A stretch of 35,099 bases of DNA from an uncultured Lachnospiraceae bacterium (GTDB lineage Bacteria > Bacillota > Clostridia > Lachnospirales > Lachnospiraceae). Both the position numbers and the translations under genes were made by a program. Position 1 is the stretch's first letter. Every line of letters begins with the position of its first letter. The notes beneath the pieces are model-generated. The model had not been told where the DNA came from and made no database searches. It saw only the letters and a list, made by a program, of their open reading frames with translations. The stretch covers positions 1-35,099 of the forward strand of contig CATJBQ010000136.1 in assembly GCA_949738465.1 (NCBI GenBank). The letters are read 5' to 3'. Positions 24,676-33,042 of the stretch are shown here, in pieces.

Positions 24676-26595
24676 TCAACCGAGCAGTAAGAACATAGAT
24701 GTATTGCTCACCAGCATCATGGTTACAATGAACGCATTGACAAACGCCCCCACCCATATTGTGCCGGTTTTCTCAAAGCACTTCCGTGTGATAATGACCG
24801 AAGCTGCCGTGTACATAATAAACGGACAACATTGCATTACCCGGTCCCAGGCAGTAGCCCAGGCAGGGAAGGACGTTCCCACAATAAAGAGATAACCGTA
24901 AGCAAATATAATAATGAGAATCAATCCTAATATGTTTCCCAACACATTGATCAGCAGATTTTTTTTCTGCCCTGCAATCCGGTTGGTGGTGTTTGTGACA
25001 AGCGCCTGTACAAACATATAAACAAAGAACCACGGCAGATACTGCAGCCACATGGAGATTTTGTCTACGGTAAAGGGCTTTGCACTAAGGGCCCAAAACC
25101 GGAGATCCACATGGAAAAGAAAGGAAACGGCAAAGGTAATGGCATAATAAATACATCCCACCGAAAGGGCCAGCACAACAGCCCGGATAAGCTGTCTTAC
25201 ACTGATCGAAAGGCCAAGATCCTTCGCTGTCCATCCTTCCTTTTTCAGCTTCGTAAAATAGAGAATAAGGAATAGCGCAAGCGTTACAAGGGCAATAAAC
25301 ACATCCCAGATCGCGAAGGAATTGACATTTACGCTTGTATACATTCTGGCGTATCCCATGTTGGCCACCACAGGAAAAATCTTCGCGTCAAGCCTTATCA
25401 CAGGAACCAGAAGCAGAACCGTGACTACCGTCAACAAGAGCCAGCTTCCCCAGAATATTGCCTTATCCCTTCCATTTTCCAGACGCATTTTTTTCTCGGA
25501 AACCGGAACGACAATTTTTTGAAAAAACTGGTTCTGCAGCAGACCGATGACCAGGAGGGGGATCAGCATTGCCAGGCCTAGAAGCCCAAGACCAGAAAAA
25601 ATAAAACGCCACAGGAAAACCGTATTTCCGGCCGGGGTGCTCATGTCCATATCGATACACTGGCTGAAAAATTCCAAAAGGGCCGTGCCGCTGGCAGGCG
25701 TCAGATACTCCAGGGTATGAGTAGTTGCAGGATTATATACGGCGCGCAATGTACCATCTTCCACAGAACCATAAAACTTTCCGGGAACAACCTCGGTAAC
25801 CTCATTTCCCTCACCCAGCGCAGCGTTAATAAATGCAATCGCTTCCGGTGCATCCCGCATATCTCCATCGCCATTTGCACACCAGAAATTTCCTTCATCA
25901 TAAACCGCATAAATCAGGGCCATGGGCCTGAAAAAATTGCCGTAGTCTTCCACGTTGACGGAGGGAAGGGATGACTGGGCCACCGCCGCCGTAATTATAT
26001 TCAGGGATGCGGCGTAAGCTCTCTCCTCATCGGTAATCTCCTCGCCGCCCTCAGAATCCGGTGCGGCAGCCTCCTCCAACGCCGCTTTTTCAAGAGCGCC
26101 ATAATATTCATAGCAGGCTCTTGTAGCATGGCCGCCCATGGAATGGCCGGTAATGCCAATCTGCGACTTATCGATATAGTCAATATTGGAATTGGCAATA
26201 AAATCTACGACCCGGATCATGCCGCAGGCTTCTCCAAAGGTAGAGCCCGGCGAGCTGTCAAAGGTGGAGGTACTGGAAAGCCCGTGGCTCAGCGCGTCCA
26301 TTTCTACCACCACAACGCCCCTGCGGCTCAGCTCGATGGCAGCAAAATCCTGTTTTTCTCCGCTGTCAGAATAACCGTGACAGCTTACGACAACGGGGGC
26401 AGGATTTTCAGCCGTTGCCGTCTTCGGTTTGAAAATAGTTGCGTGGATAAACGTGCCGGAATTGTCGGGAATGTTCATTTCTATAAGCTGGACCTTTCCC
26501 CCGGATGTCCGGACCATGCTGGACCCAAAGCTGCCAAGCACCAATAAACAGAGAGCGATACACAGCCAGATCTTTGTGGTATTTTTTGACTTCAT
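24676..26595 (-). CDS. Membrane-anchored alpha/beta hydrolase with polytopic C-terminal domain
   Basis: 639 residues. There is an N-terminal TM/signal anchor (about 9-28), then an alpha/beta-hydrolase domain (40-320) and about eight TM segments (330-639). The nucleophile elbow is GHSMGGH with Ser152, after an HGYSDSG oxyanion-type segment (73-79). The hydrolase domain is expected outside the membrane, so it would act on external esters, amides or lipids. Fusion of an exported hydrolase to a large polytopic tail is unusual, and I do not recognise a characterised homologue. It is transcribed from a near-perfect sigma-A promoter at 26677-26705, which carries twin palindromes, and is divergent from a MarR regulator. 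Those features suggest tight repression with strong induction. Confidence 0.82.
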   Translation of the reverse strand: MKSKNTTKIWLCIALCLLVLGSFGSSMVRTSGGKVQLIEMNIPDNSGTFIHATIFKPKTATAENPAPVVVSCHGYSDSGEKQDFAAIELSRRGVVVVEMDALSHGLSSTSTFDSSPGSTFGEACGMIRVVDFIANSNIDYIDKSQIGITGHSMGGHATRACYEYYGALEKAALEEAAAPDSEGGEEITDEERAYAASLNIITAAVAQSSLPSVNVEDYGNFFRPMALIYAVYDEGNFWCANGDGDMRDAPEAIAFINAALGEGNEVTEVVPGKFYGSVEDGTLRAVYNPATTHTLEYLTPASGTALLEFFSQCIDMDMSTPAGNTVFLWRFIFSGLGLLGLAMLIPLLVIGLLQNQFFQKIVVPVSEKKMRLENGRDKAIFWGSWLLLTVVTVLLLVPVIRLDAKIFPVVANMGYARMYTSVNVNSFAIWDVFIALVTLALFLILYFTKLKKEGWTAKDLGLSISVRQLIRAVVLALSVGCIYYAITFAVSFLFHVDLRFWALSAKPFTVDKISMWLQYLPWFFVYMFVQALVTNTTNRIAGQKKNLLINVLGNILGLILIIIFAYGYLFIVGTSFPAWATAWDRVMQCCPFIMYTAASVIITRKCFEKTGTIWVGAFVNAFIVTMMLVSNTSMFLLLG

Positions 26596-26656
26596 AATTT
26601 ACCCCTTTCCTACGTATGCTGGGTTGTTAGTTATTATTCTGCAGATAACTATTTAT

Positions 26657-26688
26657 ATTCTATAGAATTAATATTTATTATATAGAAT
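26657..26688. promoter_or_regulatory. Twin palindromic operators covering the hydrolase promoter
   Basis: ATTCTATAGAAT at 26657-26668 is a perfect 12-bp palindrome. ATTATATAGAAT at 26677-26688 matches it at 11 of 12 positions. The sites are 20 bp apart, two helical turns. The second overlaps the -10 box and the first lies near the expected start point. This is a classical repressor layout, most simply for the divergent MarR protein. Confidence 0.65.
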
Positions 26689-26705
26689 GTTTTATTGTAT
26701 GTCAA
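26677..26705 (-). promoter_or_regulatory. Consensus sigma-A promoter of the hydrolase gene
   Basis: On the minus strand TTGACA (26705-26700), a 17-bp spacer and TATAAT (26682-26677). Perfect match to both hexamers. Confidence 0.85.
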
Positions 26706-26803
26706 TGCAGAAATTCATACGCACTTTTTATGCAAAGTGTACAATTTTTTGAGAAATTATCCTTTTATGCCCTGCTTCTGACAAAAGTATTCGGATACCA
26801 CAG

Positions 26804-26832
26804 TTGACACCATTCCTGGAAATGAATATAAT
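26804..26832 (+). promoter_or_regulatory. Consensus sigma-A promoter of marR
   Basis: TTGACA (26804-26809), a 17-bp spacer and TATAAT (26827-26832), 77 bp before the marR start. A GC-rich leader with two copies of a GGTGAGC-GAA element lies between promoter and gene. Confidence 0.85.
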
Positions 26833-26908
26833 GAAGGAAAGGTGAGCGAAGCGGAGTTCGGGGTTCCCGGGGTGAGCCGAAGTTCCCGAAAATCATTAGA
26901 GGCATCTT

Positions 26909-27415
26909 ATGGAAAGAGAATGGATGGGGCGTTATCGGGCCCTTATGGATGAACTGGTTATACACACAAATATTGTTTTAAAGGGACAAAAAATAAAACA
27001 CGATATTGGCGATGGTGTTCTGTTAATTGCGCAAGAATGGCAGATCCTTGAATTTGTTATTATTCATGATGACGAGAACCACAAAATGGGTTATATCGCT
27101 GAAAGGCTGAATATTCCTCAAAGCTCTTTTTCCAAATATGTCAAGAACCTCTGGGAGTATGATCTGGTGGAAAAGTATCAGACAAGGCAGAATCGGAAGA
27201 ATATTATTCTGAAACCCTCCCGGAAGGGAATTGATTTATATTATAGACGTGCTGACGAGGTGCATCGTCCGAATTTTAAGAACTTTTTTGACGCTCTTTC
27301 CGGAATCAGCGATGATGACCTTGCGGTTTTTGTGGATGCTTTACGCTTGCATAACGCGGATCTTGTCAGCTATGACAGGCGTGAAGAGGCGTTGGAGCTG
27401 GTGCGGAAGGAATAG
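26909..27415 (+). CDS. MarR-family transcriptional regulator
   Basis: 168 residues with the MarR winged-helix arrangement. An N-terminal dimerisation helix (about 1-30) is followed by EWQILEFVIIHDDENHKMGYIAERLNIPQSSFSKYVKNL (recognition helix about 70-84, here shown as the core region), a wing KYQTRQNRKNIILKPSRKG and C-terminal helices. It is divergent from the membrane hydrolase gene, and the palindromes in the intergenic region suggest it represses that gene. The ATG follows AGAGG. The inducer is unknown. The marR promoter itself carries no copy of the palindrome, so autoregulation is not evident. Confidence 0.88.
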   Translation: MEREWMGRYRALMDELVIHTNIVLKGQKIKHDIGDGVLLIAQEWQILEFVIIHDDENHKMGYIAERLNIPQSSFSKYVKNLWEYDLVEKYQTRQNRKNIILKPSRKGIDLYYRRADEVHRPNFKNFFDALSGISDDDLAVFVDALRLHNADLVSYDRREEALELVRKE

Positions 27416-27576
27416 TATGCGGAAGGAAATTTTATTATGGCACTCAGATTTGCACGTCTTGACAATCTCATGATTCCTGTTGTCTACTTAATCTGTATCC
27501 CTCACCGGACAAAGCCTGTCCGGCCCTGCGAGTCATAATAGCAGAGAAACCTCCAAATCCAGAAATGAGGTGTATT

Positions 27577-27669
27577 ATGGCTACCATAAGAGATGTCGCC
27601 CAGTTGGCCGGTGTATCCGCAACAACGTTATCCCGGGTATTAAATAAGCGTGGATATATATCACCTTGA
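27577..27669 (+). pseudogene. lacI-family regulator, N-terminal fragment (30 codons)
   Basis: MATIRDVAQLAGVSATTLSR followed by VLNKRGYISP and a TGA. This is the LacI/GalR helix-turn-helix and the beginning of the hinge; the rest of the protein is missing. GAGGTG precedes the ATG at a good distance, so a 30-residue peptide could still be made. The break coincides with the abnormal end of the convergent solute-binding protein gene, which suggests one deletion or insertion event damaged both. Confidence 0.8.
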
Positions 27670-29203
27670 TTTTGTCAAGATTAGTTGACACATTATGTTT
27701 GTGCGCAAATTCGCTGACACATACAACAGTAAAGTTTATTTGTTTTCTTTCTTCATTCATACCACAGATCAGGGAAGGATTGTACTCCTGGATCACAGAA
27801 GATACCGCCGATACCTGCGTTCTAACCGGAGAAATATCGAACGTATAACCAAACGCCTGCGAAAGATCAGAATTTTCCGCACTGTATTCGTCTAGCGTCT
27901 CAAACCACTCCTCTGTAAAAGGCTCTCTCTTATAAACATCAGCACTGTCCCCAAAGGATACAATCTGAATTCCATACCCGACGTTAGACGCATCTATCCC
28001 CTCCGGGTATTTAATGATATGATCACTTACCTTTTCATAATGTTTGCCCTCAATACCATAATTCATCAGATTTGCCAGTTCTGAATTGGTCATGATCAGG
28101 TTCAAAAGCTGAACGGCCTTTTCCGGCTTTTCGCTGGTAACAGTTACTCCAAGACCATACTCCGGTATACTGGCGCCTGTCAAATATGTATCGCTAAACG
28201 GAATCCCCTTCATCTTTTGTCCTGTCATCTGCTTGGTGCTGGGAAGGAATGATACATTTGCCCTTGTAATAGATCCACAGATCTTCTTTGCCATCACCGC
28301 CCCGAACAGTGTATCGCCATTAGTCATGGAATCTGGAACAATATATCCCTTATCCCGCCATTCTTTATGCTTCAGACATTCCTGTAAATACTCCTCTGTG
28401 TCATAAACATTTACAATCTCGGTATCCTTGTTCATGTCCATCAGAACTCCATACACGCCAACTGACAACAGATTGGCTCCAAATTGCTCCATTCGTTTGC
28501 CAACAATATTTGCATTATCTCCTACTCCATAGGTTGTGGGATATCCGTCAAAACCACTGGCCTTTACATTCTCAAAGAATTTCTCCAAATACTCATACGT
28601 GCCTTCCGGATTCTCCGGAATCTCAATATTATTTTCTTCAACCACGTCAACCAGATATGCAACAGCATCCTCTACGGCCGGATAATAATTTCCCGGTACG
28701 CAATAGTATTCATCCCCAACCTTACATGCTTCCATCAGCACACCGGCCTTTTCCAGCATTTCTGGTGCATTCTTGTCCAGAAGATCCCCAAGGCCCACCA
28801 GAAGACCATTGGCTACCAGGTCATTCATACTGGTGGTATAGCCTACAAATACAATATCCAATTTGTCCCCATCTGTTCCCAGAAGGCTTAACTGTGTGGC
28901 ATGATCCGCAATGGTGATCTCACGGAACTTTACGGTACAGTTGATGGCCGGAAGGGTAATTTTGTTGATCTCCTCCTCCACTAGTGCGGTATCCGGCTGC
29001 GCCACACCGGAGCCGACCAGCTCTACAACAATTTCATAAGGCTCCTCATCCGAAGCTGCCTGGTTATTACCTTCATTGCTGCTGTTTTCTTCACTATTTC
29101 CGGCACTCTCATTGTCCACGCTTTGGCTATCATCACCTCCGCAGCCAATCATAAGTGTTGCCGCCATGGCAACGATCAGTAACATAGAAATTAATTTTTT
29201 CAT
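27581..29203 (-). CDS. Solute-binding lipoprotein (DUF3502-like) with a replaced C-terminus
   Basis: 540 residues as read. The lipobox MIGC is followed by a Ser/Asn/Glu linker, then the binding-protein core (EPYEIVVELVGSG, DIVFVGYTTSMNDLVANGLL, GYPTTYGVGD). Near the end FGYTFDISPVRTQVSAVSSV matches the conserved region of DUF3502-type oligosaccharide-binding proteins. After about GMNEE (near 27745) the expected tail of some 35-40 residues is absent. The frame instead runs through an unrelated stretch and then antisense through the lacI fragment, ending in a basic, Leu/His-rich tail. No permease genes accompany it. It may be inactive or unstable. Its creatininase neighbour lies 18 bp upstream in the same direction. 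Confidence 0.85.
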   Translation of the reverse strand: MKKLISMLLIVAMAATLMIGCGGDDSQSVDNESAGNSEENSSNEGNNQAASDEEPYEIVVELVGSGVAQPDTALVEEEINKITLPAINCTVKFREITIADHATQLSLLGTDGDKLDIVFVGYTTSMNDLVANGLLVGLGDLLDKNAPEMLEKAGVLMEACKVGDEYYCVPGNYYPAVEDAVAYLVDVVEENNIEIPENPEGTYEYLEKFFENVKASGFDGYPTTYGVGDNANIVGKRMEQFGANLLSVGVYGVLMDMNKDTEIVNVYDTEEYLQECLKHKEWRDKGYIVPDSMTNGDTLFGAVMAKKICGSITRANVSFLPSTKQMTGQKMKGIPFSDTYLTGASIPEYGLGVTVTSEKPEKAVQLLNLIMTNSELANLMNYGIEGKHYEKVSDHIIKYPEGIDASNVGYGIQIVSFGDSADVYKREPFTEEWFETLDEYSAENSDLSQAFGYTFDISPVRTQVSAVSSVIQEYNPSLICGMNEERKQINFTVVCVSEFAHKHNVSTNLDKIKVIYIHAYLIPGITLLRIHRPTGRHLLW

Positions 29204-29221
29204 CTCGTTTCTCCTTCCTTC

Positions 29222-30139
29222 TTATACCCATTCGCTGATCTTATTCTTGGGCAATGTTTTTCCAAATTTTTCTTTGATCACTGTGTTGGTGTACTCTGCC
29301 TGGTCTGCCATCTGCTTTACAAACAACGGCACATCCACCGCATCCACCACCTTGTAAAGCTGCTCTAAACCCCTGGCACAGACCTCCTCCCTGGCTTCTA
29401 CCGACAGGAAGGTCCCTTGTTCTCCGCCGTGATCCAGAAGATCTCCCATATAAAAGCCGATAGAATACGCAAAGCTTCCAAAATTGATAATATGGGAAAT
29501 ATTCTGCAGGCTTTCAGGCAGCCCGTGAAACTTTGTGACGCCGGGCTTGAACATCTCACCATCATGTACCTCCGGCGGTTTCCCGTTGGGATCAATGATC
29601 AAATCCTCCTTGCGTCCTGTGATCTCATAAGAACCATAGGTTAAATCCATAAAATAATTATATTGTTTTGCTACCTCCTCTCCTACCCTCGTTCTTGCAA
29701 AATTAGTTACTGTAATCTGATCCATCCAGGCGAGAGGTACCTTTGTCTCGTCAAAGAAATCTCCAACCAATGCCCCTAAGGTCAGCTCTGAGGTTCCATG
29801 GCCTGTCACATAAATCTGACGCTTAAAGCCCTGGCTTAACAGGGAATAGGCGATTGCTTTCAGATATTGATAGCCATCGTTGACGCTCATTCGCACAGTC
29901 CCTTTTCCTGTGGCGCAGGATCCATTATAGAAGTATTTCAGTCCATCCAGCACAAGACCGTCTACCTTCTCCGCCATGGCCAGTGCCAGGCCTAAGGGAC
30001 CGATGTACTCGATCTCCAGCGGACATCTTCCATGCATCTCAGTAGGTCCTACCGGAACAAAGATGATGTCATTTCTCTGGAGGTACTCCTCTACTTCAAA
30101 ATTGTTTAGCCTGCCAAGTACTCTTGTTCTCATTTCCAT
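29222..30139 (-). CDS. Creatininase-family amidohydrolase (paralogue 1)
   Basis: 305 residues from the ATG at 30139, with AAAGGAGGAG in front; longer in-frame starts reach back across intergenic repeats and lack a site. The metal-site pattern is VPVGPTEMHG (Glu34, His36), as in creatininase. The position of the family's later Asp ligand appears as Glu in PLEIEY, and HGGN is replaced by HGTS. Family enzymes open cyclic amides (creatinine, lactams) or act on peptide-like substrates with divalent metals. The real substrate is unknown. It is divergent from a closely similar paralogue and precedes a solute-binding lipoprotein gene. Confidence 0.88.
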   Translation of the reverse strand: MEMRTRVLGRLNNFEVEEYLQRNDIIFVPVGPTEMHGRCPLEIEYIGPLGLALAMAEKVDGLVLDGLKYFYNGSCATGKGTVRMSVNDGYQYLKAIAYSLLSQGFKRQIYVTGHGTSELTLGALVGDFFDETKVPLAWMDQITVTNFARTRVGEEVAKQYNYFMDLTYGSYEITGRKEDLIIDPNGKPPEVHDGEMFKPGVTKFHGLPESLQNISHIINFGSFAYSIGFYMGDLLDHGGEQGTFLSVEAREEVCARGLEQLYKVVDAVDVPLFVKQMADQAEYTNTVIKEKFGKTLPKNKISEWV

Positions 30140-30181
30140 TTGTGCTCCTCCTTTGATGTGCTTATTATAGCTCCAAAAAAA

Positions 30182-30211
30182 ATATCTGAAAATCGCCAGA
30201 ATTTCAGATAT
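30182..30211 (-). promoter_or_regulatory. Hairpin with U-run in the leader of creatininase paralogue 1
   Basis: ATATCTGAAA and TTTCAGATAT are perfect 10-bp arms around a 10-base loop. On the minus strand the hairpin is followed by a run of eight T residues about 45 bp before the start codon. It has the form of a terminator or attenuator, or it could be an operator dyad. No gene that it would terminate lies upstream on this strand. Confidence 0.5.
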
Positions 30212-30232
30212 CTCCCTATATCTATAAAATTG

Positions 30233-30300
30233 TGTATTGGTAAAGAAATGGACATAAAGGCTACAGAATTGAACCTGCTTTTGTATAGGACTCCAATACA
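30233..30300. promoter_or_regulatory. Spaced inverted repeat between the divergent creatininase genes
   Basis: TGTATTGG at 30233-30240 and CCAATACA at 30293-30300 are perfect 8-bp arms 52 bp apart. They lie centrally in the 358-bp divergent region (30140-30497), which otherwise holds only the hairpin at 30182-30211 and a likely TATAAT box at about 30430 for the plus-strand gene. Possible binding sites for a common regulator. Confidence 0.3.
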
Positions 30301-30497
30301 ATTTGCCGGTACCGTTCCTCAATCATTTTATTGTATTTTCTATAACCAGATTTTCATCTCCTGCCGCTATTATAACAATATTGCCTATCATTCCTAATCC
30401 TGGACATTTTCATCTCTTTATTTTCTTTCTATAATAAAGCTGTAATTCAATATGACTCCGCAACTTTCACGGAGAGATCACGAAAGGAAGGTATCTT

Positions 30498-31454
30498 ATG
30501 GAAAACAAAATTGAAATGCGCACTAGGATCCTCACGGCCATGACCAACTGGGAGGTAGAGGAATACTTAAAAAGAAACGACATTATCCTTGTACCGGTAG
30601 GAGTACAGGAAATGCACGGCGCCATGCCACTGGATGTGGAATATTTGATGGCTGAGGCAAACGCACGGATCATTGCAGAGCAGGTAGATGGTCTGGTTCT
30701 TCCCAACCTTGTTTACTTTTCTGCCGGCAGCACTGTGATCGGCCGGGGTACTGTCTATATGAGCATGGAGGATAGTATCAAATATATCAAAAGCATTTGT
30801 TACAGCCTAATCAATCAAGGCTTCCGTCGGATTGCACTGCTGCCTGCACATGGTAACAGCAGCATTATTATTGGAGCTGTCGTTGCCGATGTATTTGATG
30901 AGACCAAGATTCCCATCATGTATCTGCCGGTTATGGAAGCACTGACCAGAAATAAAGTAAACCGTCCCACCACTAATCTCAATTCTCCACTGACAGAAGG
31001 AGATATCCTGGGCTGTAATACCATGGTCATCGGTACATACAAAATTTGCGGCCGTATTGATGATATTCCCAATGGCGAATATATTAACAACAAACCTGGT
31101 GTATTAAGTCGTGCAGCAAAGGGTCATCAGGATGCCTACGTATTTGAGGCAATCCCCGGATTTGAAGCACTATCAGAAATTACCTCCTTCAGCTATCTGC
31201 CAATTGCTTTATATTTCAGTGATCCAGACCAACACGGCAGCGGCCTCATGCCCTGGACAAAGGAAGACGTATACCGGGAAGGTGAAATCGGTGAAAAAGC
31301 ATTTCGCGAAATGATGAGCAAAGTTGACTGGAAACGCTATTTTGATGGCGTACGGGAAGCTGACAAATTTTTTCAAGAGGTGGTACTTCCCAAGTACGGC
31401 GATGTGCTTCCTAAAAACAAGTTCTATCCTAATATTACAAATGTCAAAAAATAG
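30498..31454 (+). CDS. Creatininase-family amidohydrolase (paralogue 2)
   Basis: 318 residues. The pattern VPVGVQEMHG (Glu38, His40) is followed by PLDVEYL, then AHGNSS in place of the usual GHGGN. Sequence blocks shared with paralogue 1 include the N-terminal EMRTRIL and NWEVEEYLKRNDI, GRGTVYMSMED, DVFDETKIP and the C-terminal LPKNK, so the two arose by duplication. GGAAGG precedes the ATG. It is the first gene of a plus-strand series with an esterase (9 bp downstream) and a YdjC-like deacetylase, which points to hydrolysis of a compound with amide, ester and acetyl groups (inference). Confidence 0.9.
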   Translation: MENKIEMRTRILTAMTNWEVEEYLKRNDIILVPVGVQEMHGAMPLDVEYLMAEANARIIAEQVDGLVLPNLVYFSAGSTVIGRGTVYMSMEDSIKYIKSICYSLINQGFRRIALLPAHGNSSIIIGAVVADVFDETKIPIMYLPVMEALTRNKVNRPTTNLNSPLTEGDILGCNTMVIGTYKICGRIDDIPNGEYINNKPGVLSRAAKGHQDAYVFEAIPGFEALSEITSFSYLPIALYFSDPDQHGSGLMPWTKEDVYREGEIGEKAFREMMSKVDWKRYFDGVREADKFFQEVVLPKYGDVLPKNKFYPNITNVKK

Positions 31455-31463
31455 GAGGTTTTT

Positions 31464-32966
31464 ATGATCACTGCAAAAACAGCTTACGGCATTGTTCGTG
31501 GTGTAGCCTTAGAAAATGACTGCACTGTATTTCGCGGAATTCCTTACGCTCAGGCAAAGCGCTTTATGCCCTCTGCGCCACCGGAAAAATGGGAGGGAGA
31601 ATTGGCATGCGACACCTTTTCGCCCATTTGCTATCAGCCTGCCCATACGCCGGGCATGCCTTTCTCCGACTTTTTTATCAAGGAATTCTATCCTCATGAA
31701 GAACCCATGAGTGAGGACAGTCTGGCTCTGAATATCTGGACTAGTGCCAAAGAACCCGGCGAAAAACAACCGGTCATGGTGTGGTTTCACGGCGGCGGCA
31801 TGGGTTCCGGATACGGACATGAGATGGAATTTGATGGGGAAGCTATTGCCAAACGAAAGGTCATTCTGGTATCGTTAAATTATCGGCTTGGATTTTTCGG
31901 GTATTTTGCTCACCCGGAGCTCTCAAAACGAATCCCTGGCGGCGTAGGCGGAAATAACGCCATTCGAGACCAGCAGGCCGCTCTAAGGTAGATTCGGGAA
32001 AATATTAAGGCTTTTGGCGGAGATCCTACACGGGTGACAATCTTTGGCCAGAGCGCTGGCGGCGGTTCTGTAATCAGTCATCTATGTTCTCCCCTTTCTG
32101 AAGGGTTATTTTCCGGAGCTATCATCCAGAGCGGTTTTAGCGGAATCACCTCTTACGGAACCCTGACTATGGCAGAAGAGGAGGCCTGGGGCGAGCGATT
32201 CTGTCAGAGAACCGGAAAAACAGTAGATGATTTATTGGTAATGCCCGCGGATCAGCTTCAGAGATTATATGAAAAAACTGAGCGGGATCTTGGTTCTATC
32301 CCGAAGCAAACTATGGATGGCGTAGTATTCCCCATCTCTCCTGCAGCTGACATTCTTACTGGTTCTTCTAAAAATGTTCATCTGATGGTGGGATCTGTAG
32401 CTGGCGATGGCAGCATTTACCGTCCTGGGGAGGATCCTGTCACAACACGGCTAAAGATTCTTTATGGAGAACGCGCTGGAGAATTTGAAGAAAAATATCC
32501 CAGAAATGATCCTGAGAACGAGGGACTCTACCGTGCTTTAATGGATTCCGACCCCTGGTTTGAAAACCTATATTTCTGTATTAACCAGACCAGCCATAAC
32601 AACCTGGCCTATCTGTATCATTTTTGTCCCACCATACCTGGACATGACGAGTATGGATTCGTACCTGACGGGCAAGCCTATCATTCTGCCGATCTATGGT
32701 ATGTATTTGGCACATTGAATCGCTGTTGGCGGGATTTCGATGAACGTCATTATGCTCTGTCAGATATGGTAATCGACTACTGGACAAATTTTGCAAAAAC
32801 CGGTAATCCTAATGGTCCTACGGTTCCAGAATGGCATCCCTACAGCCGTCTGGATCCGGACCAGCTTTATGCTACCAATTTTTTGGATGAAAACGGGAGC
32901 TCCATCCGGTCGCTTATTAACGATGATGTGTGGACTCTTGTGGCTTTTCGGCTCTTTGCCGATTAA
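31464..32966 (+). pseudogene. Type B carboxylesterase interrupted by an amber codon
   Basis: Read through the stop, this is a 500-codon para-nitrobenzyl-esterase-like enzyme. Oxyanion loop HGGGMGSG starts at His109, the nucleophile is Ser197 in GQSAGGGS (family GESAG), and the catalytic-His region is AYHSADLWYVFG. Codon 176 is TAG (31989-31991) where the family has Trp in DQQAALRWVRENI; here it reads AALR-stop-IRENIKAFGGDP. One G-to-A change from TGG explains it. The rest of the frame is intact and uneroded, so the mutation is recent, or the stop is read through or is a sequencing error. The gene starts 9 bp after the creatininase stop, with AGGAGG in place. Confidence 0.88.
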
Positions 32967-33042
32967 TCCTCTTTGAATGATGTATCCCTATATGCAAAAA
33001 AGAATATGGAATTATAATAAAGGAAAAAGGAGAACTATATTT

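Noticed and set aside
27505-27523. Hairpin CCGGACA-AAGCC-TGTCCGG as a marR terminator
   Set aside because: The stem is perfect, but no T run follows on either strand, so termination is not supported.
27437-27538. Short plus-strand frame (33 codons) after marR
   Set aside because: No recognisable family; a good hairpin, CCGGACA/TGTCCGG, lies inside it at 27505-27523.
31989-31991. Pyrrolysine insertion at the esterase amber codon
   Set aside because: The expected residue is Trp, one base from TAG, and no pyl genes are visible; a nonsense mutation is simpler.
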